64,000 nucleotides of DNA. It comes from Sthenelais limicola. Its lineage: Eukaryota > Annelida > Polychaeta > Phyllodocida > Sigalionidae. A program made the position numbers and the translations under genes. Of the stretch, positions 32,030 to 45,100 are shown piece by piece (within the stretch, counting starts at the first letter, position 1; the number at the start of each line of letters is the position of its first letter). The stretch lies in NCBI GenBank assembly GCA_942159475.1, contig OW804096.1, positions 43,523,744-43,587,743 of the forward strand. The letters are read 5' to 3'. The notes below the pieces were generated by a model. The model saw only the letters and a program-made list of their open reading frames with translations. It searched no databases and had not been told where the DNA came from.

Positions 32030-32200
32030 AAAATGTCATACAACTACTCATACATATATATTATATATATGTCACGATATCTAATGTCACATGGTTATAT
32101 GTTACGATATTTTATAAACATGATATCATATAATTATGATGTAATCTAAGTCACATCTAAATAATTATGTCATTGGGCCAAGTGTACAGACACGACAGCT

Positions 32201-33207
32201 TCGGCCTTCCAGTCGCTCTGGATTTATGTCTTTAACATGTCTTTTCAATGTGTTGGGTATCCATACCCTATTCCAAATACAGCGCATTAATTTCAACTAT
32301 ATGTATTTTTTATCGGATAATTCTAAATATTTCTTTAAACTTAGCTATAGGGGCTTCAAATGCATGGCCGAAACCATTAGCTCTTCTGACAAAAAGCGTA
32401 TCAACAAAGTCCACCTAACGGCACGAACGGCAATAAGAAGGAAATGGCTTGTGCTGCTTAAGACGACAGAATCTATTCCTGCAAAATTGAACTTTCCATT
32501 TGTCATGTAATAAATCAGAGCCTTCTGAGAAAAACGAAATCTTTAGCAGAATTCTGAGTACACTATACCACAGGAAAGTAAATTAAGTCCCCCAAAGGGA
32601 TGCTTCAAGCGTCTGTATATCAAGTCCCTTCTGAGTCAAGATTAACCAAGGGTTTTTCAACGCATGCTTTCCTCTTCATGTTTGGAGGGACTACAGCAAA
32701 TTGTCACATTTTGTGAATGGGTGCACATGTAACGTGATGTCCCAGCCATTAGCGCCTTGTATGGTGGATCCCCTCACTCTTTATAAAAACATGAATAATG
32801 AATCAGTGACCCTAATACATGCCCGAACCTGTTTTTTCAGATGGCCCGGGGAACATGTCCAAAATAACACTTGCGCCTTCTGAACTTAAACTATAATTAA
32901 AACATTATAATGTATATTTTTTCTCTTGAATAAGAGTTGGTATACCGAGTTTATCAATTCACTGCAGTCTCCGTAAGTGATTAATTGTATAAATGCATAT
33001 TACTCATGCATGTTATATAGTATTAATTATTGATATATTGCGATTGGTTACTATTGATACGTCTGGACTAATTAATACAAAATGATAATTAATGATATAA
33101 TGATTAGCTTACGCAGTGTTACGTAATTGTTAGATAACACTTGCATGTTACTTGCATGCAATGAATAGAAAGATTGCCTATAATAATCTTACTTACCTAA
33201 GATAAGG
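32201..33207. other. Non-coding stretch
   Basis: No gene is recognised. Open frames at 32,226-32,510 and 32,701-32,883 lack family resemblance. Confidence 0.5.
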
Positions 33208-33340
33208 CGCTTCCCTCCCCCCCCCCCCCCCCCCCCCCCCCCCACTTTTTTTTTTTTTTTTATCTAGGTGGCTTTTTACCGGGTGTCAATTTACCTGGGG
33301 GCTTTTTACGTGGTGGCTTTCTACTGTGCTTTTCGCCTGA
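33208..33340. repeat. Poly-C/poly-T tract followed by GGTGGCTTTTTAC repeats
   Basis: A run of about 30 C and then about 18 T is followed by four degenerate units of GGTGGCTTTTTACC type. The homopolymers are prone to assembly error. Confidence 0.85.
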
Positions 33341-36300
33341 CACCAGAATAATATGCAACAATATTTAACATATCGTCACATAATCTGTACTCTGTCGTCC
33401 ACGTGCTATTGCAGACACAATGACAGTTAATATATCCTAAGGAAGCTAAGGTTACAATGGCAATTCAGGCTGTCGTTTGATATTTCCTCTTTCAGATCCA
33501 GTGCAGACAGTTCTTAGTATGTATGAGGACAACTACTATCAGTGTAATCCAGGGTACGGAAGTCCCTCCCCCGCGAGCATCCGCAAGCCACTTGATTGAA
33601 TAATATATTTACCTTAGAATGCGCCCTTTATATTGTGCAAGGTATATAGCTATCACAAGGTCTTTCTCTTTGAACCCAAGTTAACAAATATTTGATCAGA
33701 ATGGTTTCCTCGGCACCTTAAACTATGCAAAAAAGTTATCCGTTCCCAGAAGGAAGGAGCCAATGTCTTTTAGTTGTAGGGTATCTAGGTATGGCTGATA
33801 AACAAGATGAAAAGGACTGCGCGTCTCCAATGACATCTCTCCGGGCCAGGGTCAATGAAGAATGTCTTGGTCTAGTGGGATCAAGACGCAAAGTTAATTT
33901 ATTACAGAGCCAAAGTAGCAGCCATGTAGGCTACAGGTCTTGTCGGAATCAAGGAAACTTGAGACAGATTATATCGCTATGCATTTATGACGTGGAATCT
34001 AGACATGATATGAAATAAATGATATTGGCGATATTTTATGATATTCATTGCTGTTCAGAATAATATAATTTATATTCTGCTACCTTCGCACCTGCTCATG
34101 CAGTTGCCAGTTCATTTGACTGCTGACCATGCAATGTTTATAGAATGTTTCCGGAGACTGCTGAATGAATACTCATATGAAATTAGGGACCTATGGAAAT
34201 CATGATTAGCTCTCTGATAATCATCAATAAAGTTTCTTTATCATGAAGCAACCTCTGTGTATGGCGTTTCCAGGATCTCAGACAAGTTTCCTGATTCAAA
34301 TTCACAATATTTTGATGCCATCAATATAATAAGGGACTCCAAACACGGAGTAATAATATTGCACTAGGAGAATATTCATTGGGCCTGGCCCTTTGGTTAA
34401 TTGCGACTGTAAAATAGACTTCATCTCCGTCCCAAGCGAAAATCTGTAATGCAACGGTCAAATTATTCACTTTTATAACAGTGCCTACAATCAAAGCATC
34501 CGATGCCATTAGGAGAATCAGATGGCTGACCGATATCAGGAAATTACTGTGATTTTGTGCAGTATACACAGTAGCGCATTACACGTATTTTGGTTGATGG
34601 TGCTCGGATGTGGAATCTGGAAGCGCTTTGGCAGATGAGGAAAGTATGGACCCTAGGACGTATACAATCAAGGCTAAATTACTAAAGGCTCCGCCCCAAA
34701 AACACCGCCAATATTACTTTAGACAGTTGATGAGACCGAAACACACGGGGGACCTATATGGAGGGCTATCAATCTTAGAGAAATGTATATCCATCAAAAC
34801 TTCGTTGGAATAAAGCATGACGTTTTGATGCAGCACTATCATTATATTTTTCTAATGTATTGTAACATGTGCCCCTTATACATAGAGTTTTCATTTTTAC
34901 TCTACCACCTGCCTGCACGCAGACCTAAGGTGAACTGATTATTACAGGTCTGTGATTGGTCTGTAGTCCAGATTACTACAGCCCAATCAGGAAGAGGCAC
35001 CTCACTGTGGAGGCTGCCCCTCCTGACATATAGGGCCTATCTCTAAGCCCAGGCCTTCACTTAACATCCGATACTCATACCAGCTTGTATCTCTGTTATA
35101 TTACCATCTACAGAATAAATCTATCTTCAACATCATAGATATTCTTCTTCTCCTGTTGTGAGAATGTGTGCATTCTAAGGCATTGGTGGCTCCCCCTACC
35201 GCCGGGCGTTGGTAACCACTACTTCCCTCCCACAATCCTTCTCTTCTTCCTTCTTCTCCATACCTATTCTCACCATTACACGATAAAATATTATTGATCC
35301 CACCCACCCACTCCTAATACCAATATCTCGGTCACCAGCTCCCGTCGACAAACAAACTTTAATCAAATTCTTTTCTCAAATTTTATTTACATTTTATTCC
35401 ATTTTTACAAAAGAAATTGTGTAACAGTAATTCCCTAGCGACATGTTTAATAATTAATACCCTCCGAATAATAATAATCAAACATTTTATTACAACTCTC
35501 ATTTATCAACAAAAATGTTATACTCCTCTTATATATAATAAATATGTTGTCGCCCAAGTCTGCTTTCATTTTATCACTTATACTCTTATAATTTGGGGTT
35601 TCACGAATGAATAGTGTTACACCACGTATAACATATTGGTAGAGAATCACTTCGATTCTGGTGCCACTAATGCAAGGTTTGAGGCAATCAGAACAGGAAC
35701 GCCTCAAAGCTGAACGTTCAACATGAAATCACGCTCGTGAGTCTTGAAATGAATATCCTGAGAAGCTATGCTATGGATTCGTTAGACAGAATTAAAGGTA
35801 TCTTTCTTAAATTGCAATACTTTCACAATTGGCATGATGTAGTTAGATTACATCATCACGATAAATGAATATACCACAAGATATATTGTGAAACGAGATA
35901 AAAAAAAAAAAGCAGTGTCATTATGATGTGCAATTCCCCCTTAGGCATTGGACATATCGAAATCATAGTGGTTTTAATGATCGATCGATTTTAACAATAT
36001 GTACGCAATGATGGGGTTTGTATTAAATGGTACGCTCTTACAAAAACATAGAAATGATTTAGTGTCATATTCGTATCGCACTATAATAGATTTCAGATGT
36101 CTTTTTTAAACGAATTAACCTTCATCCACATAGGGAGTCTGCTTTCTATGAACGTACCACGAACCGAATTAGAAATATTTTAAACCTCTGCCTTCAAGTT
36201 ATTTTTAAAAAGCAAATGGTTGTTTTAAACAATTTGATAACGGAATGTGTTAGATGACACCAAGAGTAATTCAATTGTGCAAACTGAATCAAGATATCTT

Positions 36301-39300
36301 TATTCAATTCATAGTTATGGATGTTTATGTCTGAAAAATCTGGGGATTTATTCCCCTTGCTAATCCATAAGATTATACTAAAGACAATGGCACAAGATTT
36401 GGGTTAATCCATGTGGAAAAATAGGTTTTTTAACTCATAACTTTCTCATCTCTAAACATATGCTCACTTAATTATCCGCATAAATTATATGGTGTATAAA
36501 CGAATGTGAACACTTTGGTCATGCCAGGGAAGTCTAATACCAGTTCCTCTCCATACTGCCTGTGATCTTGTTGAAAAAGTAAGCTTTGTAATAAATGTAA
36601 AGGAAAGATGTTCAATTGAGTCGGAGCCCACATTTTCCCTTGGAATCGAATTACCGGTTAAATCCTTCGGAATGCATCTTGCTAGTCGATGGCTTTATTG
36701 GATTATGCTTTCAATAATTCTTGAGATAATAGCTCCCCCTTTTGTCGGACACTTTGGAGGTACACTTAACACAGTAACCATGGGAAAAGTGCCTTCTTTA
36801 GCAGAGAAGCCGGGTCTGGCACTTTGCACGGAGGCTAGCTTTTTGCAAATATTTCACTCGTTCCATCTCAGGTGCATATAAGGCATCATTCTTGGCGATG
36901 CAGGGAATTAATAGATGGTAATATGGGGATGATTATTAGCATCATTTCTGCATCCTGAGGCAATTCCTTCTTAGATAGGATACATAACAAGTGTTTGATG
37001 TATTCGTGATCCTGGGGTCACGTATACTGTTCTTAGAGTCATAAGGAGCCCCATTTGACGGCTAAGTTTATTATGGGAGAGCATTAGTGCTGAAGAAGAA
37101 TGGTAGGGGAAGACATGAGGTTTGCTTAGAAGGGATCTCCTAACTAAGTGGGTCCCTTGCAGAGAATTTGGCTTCAAATATCTGGCAGAAACTGCTTGCA
37201 CTAAACCCATGTAAGATGGGAACATACTTTCTACTTATGATATGAAGCCTGCTATGTGTTGATACATTCACGTAATCGAACATCATCCTTGGGATATTCC
37301 CTTCCGAAGATAGCAATGAGTATTTGCAAATGTTTGTGATAGATTGGACGCGAAACTTAGTTTATACATATGTTGCCGTGTTTGCCGCTACACTGCTGCT
37401 AATTGATAGGATTTGGCAACATTTTCTTCTCACAATTATCCTTCGCAATCCAATGAATCAATAAGCAATTATCCTGACGTTTGAAGCTTTTCTGTATTCT
37501 GGATCCAAGGACAGGGGAGTTGACGATGGCCATATAGGGCCTTGAATAGGTTTTCAAACTATTTCATGGATAATTAAACAATTCTAGTTCAGTTTCAGCT
37601 GGCAAATTGAAATACCTCTTCGCGAAAGTTAGGAATTCAGGATTCTACACATATATACTATATATTAGCTTAAATATTACTATATTACCAAATTAACTGG
37701 GCATACGCACGGATGCTTTCCCCGCCCATTCCAATATTTACTCATGTATATGTTTCGGCGTTCTATAGCCATAAATAAAGACACCTAACGAAAGGATGAC
37801 GCAATTTTGCTGGTCCATTTTTCTGCTAAAGTTGAGAATTTTTACTATTCAAGTATGCCGTTCGAAACCTCGTACTTGCAAAGACACTGATTCTTGAATA
37901 ATATTTTATTGCACTTATATTTTATCTACCGGAGGGCGTAACAAGAGATGAAAGAGGAATACTATTTAGTAAAGCTACTAGTACGTGTGGAGTCTCTCTA
38001 TATACAAACACATTTAGATTTAATTCCTCAGCATGCCCTAACAAAATGAACTGAGAACAAGCAATCTCTGGGCACCTGGTACCTCTAACTTTCAATTTGA
38101 ATTGACTAATTGGGTAAGGAAGATCAATGACACACGAAATCCTGTTCCAAATGAGAAAGCAAGCACAACAATATAGCTATGAACCCCTACAACGAGGGTG
38201 GTATCTGTCAACTGACTCTAATATATAGCTTTACGCAGCTTATATGAACTGTCCGGGATCCGACATTGATTTGGTGGTAGTGTCCTGTCTACAAGTCCCA
38301 TTGCCCTGTCCATGTCGAATAACCCCCCATGTTTATTAGGCCGGCTGACTCCCCCGACCATTTGACTACAAAATATTTAGATTAAATAGAACGTTATTTA
38401 CTGAGACTATTGCATGAAGTACAGTGGAGACTACACATCCGGGTTTCTCGGGCCTTCCAGCCAATCTCCCCATTCAGTCGCATATGGGAAAACGGCTACG
38501 TGGACACGGGGCCTAAAACATATACATGTATAGCCTAGAGCTACGAATAGTACGATATCCAAAACAGAATCGAGAATCATGCCAATATCTGAAGTAATTT
38601 GGCTGGCAAGTGTGTAAATCGTCTGTCAGACAATGGCAAAGCCTCAACTAAACACGACATAATCGTAATTACCTGCAAGCATTGAAACTGAAAGGTAGCT
38701 TCACGTACAGCACTATATAGGAGCGAGCTACGTCTAGTTTAAGAATAACTTCGCTTTGTCAGAAAGGTTGATTATGTCAAAATGGGGTCTAGTTTGTTTG
38801 ATGATTTCCTTCCTAGATGCGACACGGAAAGCTGTTTTCCTGCGTAGACAACCTGATTGCATGACAGCAACCCTATTTTAGATTGATATAATTAACCGAT
38901 TGTCTAGGGCAAAAACACTGTTTATTATTGGTGGTAGATTGGATCGTTTCGGCTTTATATTATGAAAAGCTAATTGGTCTGCGCAAAATCCACTACAGCG
39001 AACGAAAAGTGCTGGAGCTATTACCTCTGAGAAGACAGTAATTTGGAAACTATAATTGCATACCGGTGTGGCCATGGTCATTGAGTAAGAAAATATCCTC
39101 CACATAACCGTCAACAAAAATGTATTTGCCTGTAAGCCATACGCCTGGAAAAGTATATATTTATTATGAATCATTTAAAAAAAACATTTTAGGAAGACAT
39201 GACACGGAGAAATTTACCTGACTTCCTTGAGTCTGTGCGACTAAATATATAAGTTGTATTTAGAAGCGAACGATTGTGACGGAGCTTTATCCCTCTGACA

Positions 39301-41968
39301 ACTTTGTCACTACACGGTAATGTTGATAACTACTTAGCACGCACTGGGGAATACAGTTGGAGCTGACACATGGCTATGTAATGGGATTTGACCTTGCAAA
39401 CAGCTATGTCAATGTGATGGGGAAATGTGTCCCCGAGCAGAAAGTACTTCCAACCTGACAAAGGTAGCGCCCTTTTCCCTGGTCATGTTCACTTCGGCCA
39501 TCTGGGAATTGATCAATATTCAGCTGCCCAAAAATGGCTTGCTTCAGTCAAGTCCCCTCTTGTTGAGTTTTGCTCGGGGACATTTCGCCAGGAATTCCAT
39601 TATTCGCGGCATGCATAAACTGGGCACGCTGGGAAAATGTGAAGAGTGAAATACACACTAGAAAAGGTGGGTTATCATTATAGTTTTTAATGACATTTGG
39701 CTAACATTAGTATACTTGCATGATGGGTAAGTATGTAGGCCCTGACCGTTAATAACCAATGGTCCTGTCCCATATGCATTTCTATTAGTAACCTCAAGGT
39801 ATTACCTCTCCATGCAGTGTCTTGAGTCCAAGCTGGGATATTGGACGCACTCGCAGTTTACTGATCCTCTATAACATACAGTTTTTACATGATAACATGA
39901 AAAATTGAAATCAAAATCGGTAAAAGAGCTGCACAAAATCCTCAAAGATAGAGCATATATATATAATATGTTGCCCGCCAAAAGAAAGCCAAATTGTTAG
40001 ATTTAGTTAACTCCGTTATTGATATATCTGGAAATTGATCCCAATAGGCTCAGAGAAGACAGGCACATACAGTCCTCAGTCAAAAGCTTGAGGTTTATAG
40101 ATTTGGCATTCTTCACCCAACCTATATGGAGGTAGAAAAGACAAAAAAACGGCGTCAACCATTTGTCAGTCATTGATATCTACAGCTAGCTAACAAAGAA
40201 TACCAGGAATATGTTGTTCTAAAAAAATACCAGGACAATGAGATGGAATTATGGTAACCAGTAATAAAACCTCTGTTAGATATTACTGTCCACGCAAAAT
40301 AGGGCTAGTTAGATAATGCTCTACCTTGGAGTGGTCATAGTAATATGGTGTCTTTTTTCAAAGACAGTAGAACTGTTTTTCATACACAGCTGAGTGGGCC
40401 CCGACATGCCTTGATCGATTTCTTGCTTTGTTATAACTATAAATTCGCCTCATCGCCCTGTAAAACTTACCATCCAACATGTATATATAATATATATAAA
40501 CCTTGGTCCTATATATAATGCATAGGTGATATATGATCTAGAATCACTGTTGCAAATCCTCCAGTTATGTTGGAACAATGAGGCTATAAACAATACTTGT
40601 ATCCGGTTTACAGTTTCATAGTCTTTTTCTCTATGACCGTTTCCACCGGGAAACGTGGCAGAGGCATTTTTATTTATTGTCAACTGCCTCAAAATCATTA
40701 GAGAAGTTGATAAAGCTCAGCTTAGACATAGACACATCAATTTTCTTCTGCTTCTTAATTAATTAATGACTCTGAATTGACACACGTTCATCATACACGC
40801 ATAGGCTGTGTATACCTTCCACTAAGTTGCAGAGATCTGATAACATCCATTTATAGCCTAGCATAGGCTGTCAACAATTATTATCATTAATTCATAAATG
40901 ACTCTGAATTTTCCGTTATTGTACTCATCTGTAATCCTCAACAGTTTCATTTACAAAGCTCCGTCAGTGTCTGGGGATGGGTTATGAGTTTTAACACTGG
41001 GATCACCTTATTAAGCCAAGTGATTAAAATTAATGTAAATGGTGTTTCAGAGTAGTTATTCCTATGCTCTGTGCAATTATAAGTTATGATAAACACATAC
41101 ATATTATATAATAAGTAGATGAAGCGGGAGACGACCGCATAACCTGTATGACCACATACATATTATTATATGTCATAAACACATACATGTATATTTTACA
41201 CGATAGCCCATATAATCGCACCTGTCTGCCGAAACAAGATATGACCCCATCCACATATCCCAGGTAACAAATCGAAAGACTGTAGTGCATTACAGCAGAT
41301 TAGGTACCAGAAACCATCGATAGCAGGCTAATATTGGCTCCTTGATACCAACCAACTCCCATATTCCCTCATAAGGACACTCTATGGTCAATCCCAGTTA
41401 GTGAACGGAAGTGGTATTTGATCGCTACGCCATCATCAATAATTTAGATCAATATCTCGCACAAGCAATGCTCCCTGTAATGCTAAGTATACTAGCTATG
41501 AGGGATACATTTTGAATAGAACATTTTGTGCTGTTACCTTCTACCTTTCATGCTGTGTACCTTTGATTTCATAAACAAAATATTTATGTGTAGGAAACTA
41601 ATTACTTCAAATGATAAACCAAACTTTGTATAACGTTACAATAGAGTAGCAAACTTTACTTTAAATTGTACTTAGGCAGGAATGATAATACATAATAGAA
41701 CAGTCTCCGACGAAGGTCATGCTGCAGACCGAAACATGTCAGGACCTTTTTTACAAATGAACAATAAAATTTCTACAAAAATGGAACCGGTATTCAACTG
41801 ACCCCATTCCTTATAATATATTATCATATACTTATATGTGTGAATAAGAACAAGCTATTTTGGAGACCTTCGAGTCTTCACTAAACGGTAGCAGCTCGGA
41901 CAGAGAAGTTGTATACAGCTAGTTTCGTCTAAATAAAAATAAGGACAAGCTATAACTTTACTAAACGC
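33341..41968. other. Long non-coding stretch
   Basis: AT-rich sequence with no gene that I can support. At 41,707-41,734 there is a CGACGA...GAAA segment with a GGTC/GACC stem, like a decayed hammerhead core. Confidence 0.45.
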
Positions 41969-42160
41969 ATACTGTAAAAGTAGTTATTTTCACGATTTTC
42001 GCGCGAATTTAAAGTGTGCGCGAATATAAGTTGTATCATTGTTGACATACAGGAGGGATTGTTGGTGCTCGAATTTATGTCCGCGCGAAAACGTGTGAAG
42101 GATATGGGGCCAATGCGCGGAAATTTAGCTGCGTGAAAATAAATTCGTTAACAGTATATG
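41969..42160. mobile_element. Short MITE with TTATTTTCACG termini
   Basis: ATACTGTAAAAGTAGTTATTTTCACG at the left (41,969) is mirrored by CGTGAAAATAAATTCGTTAACAGTAT at the right (ending 42,158). The interior is rich in CGCG motifs. It is about 190 bases and non-coding, as expected for a MITE. Confidence 0.6.
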
Positions 42161-45100
42161 AAACTTCGTCCTATTACGGAACTACCACTTATATTATAGT
42201 TGCACACTTTTTGAGTTTCCAGTTCCAGATATGAGTGTGGGAATAAAAATATCACTTCATAGATTTCAAACTCTACCACTTTATCTAATTAAAAAAAATA
42301 TTCCTAAGCCAGGTCTGACGTTATGGTAGATATATCTATATGATATTTACTAAAACAACATAATCTATAGTTACATTTGTGCTATCTTATTATGTATGTA
42401 GCTCGCATTAGATTAGGAGTTAGTCTCTTGTCATTGTTTTAGAACGGTATATAAGATACTGTAAAGTCATTAGCTGTGACTATCTAATGAGAGTTCTGTA
42501 TAGATTAAAAACATGGATGTTGCAGTGAAAACTAAAGGTAGAAATCTCCAAGAAACATTCGTTTGTTCCGCTATAGGTGGATATAAATAAATTCTCTGAT
42601 GAAGGACTAAACGCCCGAAACATTGGAATCACCAGTTAACCACCAACCATCATAATTTTGTACATTTTGATACTATCCGACTATCAAATATGAATAAATA
42701 TTTATGGTTTTGGATAAATATAGTACTGCACACATTAATTCGCGGCTGCGTTCACTCAGGTGGTAGTATTATGTTTGTGTTTGAGGTATATAATAAGGGG
42801 CACAAGACAGCTTAAAAGAGCAAAACGGAATCCGTATCTATATTTTATTTCACGAAAAGGCGTATAGGACAAAACACTGTTGCATAAATATTATGCTTGG
42901 CGCATTGTTGCCAGGCTGGTGGTTAACCAGACATATATAATTCCCCTCTTACCAGGGCATGGAAGTTTGATCGATATAAAAATACATTAGTATATTAGAT
43001 TCTAACACAATGCGTGGACTTAATTTTTAATGTTTTCATATATATATATACTGGGTGTACAATATTATTGTGGGGTTGTCAATTGGTCCAGTATTCAAAC
43101 AAGAAGAATCAAATTATCCCTCAATATCGTGTACTTGGAACAAAATGTATACAGCTATATGTTCAACATACTGCTTGTCATATCTGAGTACAATAGATAC
43201 ATAGATCATTGTAGTTTGAACACAAGGAAAGGTATGATTACCAGTACCTTTAAACGCCATTTTACCTGTCATCACGGTAATTGCATTCCCTTCTCTGCGC
43301 GCGTTATCATCTACCCATGATTTTAGGCTATTATTGAGGCTTTGATCACCATAATTGCATTCTTCAAAAGATGCATGCCCTTTCCCCTTCCACTGCCGTT
43401 AAAGTATAAGGAGGAGCTACAGGGCATGAAGACCATGGTCTCTGACCATAATCTCAACAGCACATACTTTAAACAAAATGTGCTGTTTCATCAGCCTCGC
43501 CTCCCTAGCTGGGAAAAGAGAATTCAAAACGAGTGCTGATATTAATTGGCACGTCCAGAGTAGGAGATGATTGGTACAAATTGCAACAGTAGACAATTAA
43601 CACTGATTTCAAAAGCTCTTTCGCCATGACATGCCGAAATATAATTCATGTATTGCATTTAAGGTCGTTCTTCTTTTCGACTGCATGTATTCTTGCCATA
43701 GCATCTTAAATTGTTTCCAATTACCCCCTTTAAAATATCAACACTAGAGTATACCATTTATATAGGATTTCAATTTTTAAAATAATAGAACACTCATTTC
43801 AAATTTTAAAAACAAAAAAAACACTCATTTCAAATGAAGATGACACGAAGTTAATTATAATTGAATACTAAGACTTTAATTGAGAATTGGTCAGAATTCT
43901 TACGCAAATAATTGGTTTCGATACGTTGTTACGTCTGAGCCAAGTTATAGCGGCTGTATATCTTCCCTTCTACACATTTGTGGAGAAACGCTCAACAACA
44001 AACAAAGCATGAAGCCGTACCTTTACTAGAATATTAAGAGAGAATCATTTTCCACAAGCTTTTTACTACCGTAATATTACTATCAAGAAGACTTGTTAAT
44101 TATATCACACTGGGTTCATCTGAAGTAGAAATTTGGAAATGCTTTGCATGAGATTAAAAAGAATGATTATATCAAAGATATTGCACAGAATGATGATAAT
44201 CATGTATGTATGCGTGTGGCCTAGTCCTTGTCATATCTAATTTAATTAATTCATTCTGCAGGAGCTCCAAACTTGATTAAATGAAAAGCAACGGTTAATT
44301 AACGAAAATTCCCATGTTAATGGCAAAATTGAAGACTTTGAGTCAAATGTTGGCGAAGATAAGATGCGATAAGATAAGTTCTTAGTTCGCCTGTTAACAG
44401 AACACTGTGGGTGAATATCCCAATACTTATAAGTTGTAGCGTAATCTTTAATATTGTAAGTACAAAGATCAAAGCTGTTTGTAATTCCGCGAAAGTTTTG
44501 ATATCACTTTTCCAACGCTTATATAAATTTAACCCAACCCAATGCCATTAGATATCGGACCATTTTAAAAGCGTGGATGATTTTAGTATTTCTACAAGAA
44601 GCGTATGTATACATCCCTGGAGAAATACATCCACGTACACACTGGGACCATCGTGTACAACCTAATTATGGAGCCGTACTACTTAGCAAGCGTTCGTAAT
44701 TCAAAGGGAGGTTGTTGTCCTAATGCCATCTGGCATTCCATCATCCATTGAGTCCCTAGGTTGTTAGGCATTGGATTTAATTCCGGGTTTAATATATTAC
44801 CGCGTCACAATTCTACTTATATGCAGACCCCTTCTTCGTAAATATGAGGTTCGATCCTTCGAGGTGTGGTACGTACACCTGTCCTTCATAATACCCAGTC
44901 TGAACACGACAAAAAATATTCCCAAACTTGATTAAGATCGTTCCCATCAGGAAGAACGATTACCATGCCATTAGTCAACCATATAAAGCAACTATTTAGG
45001 TCACGATTGTGATTGTCTGGTAAAACATGTTGACATTCATTTTTTGCCGAAATGGATGTTAATTGATCTGAAACAGGAAAATTGATTGAACCCTTTCTCA

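Larger units (their letters stand above)
29309..32200. repeat. 1,445-bp tandem duplication, two nearly identical copies
   Basis: Sequence from about 29,309 to 30,754 is repeated from about 30,755 to 32,200. The only differences I see are in poly-C/poly-G length. Both copies contain the hAT-like element with flanking host DNA, so the unit is a segmental duplication and not two insertions. All open frames inside are duplicated and look non-coding. Confidence 0.92.
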
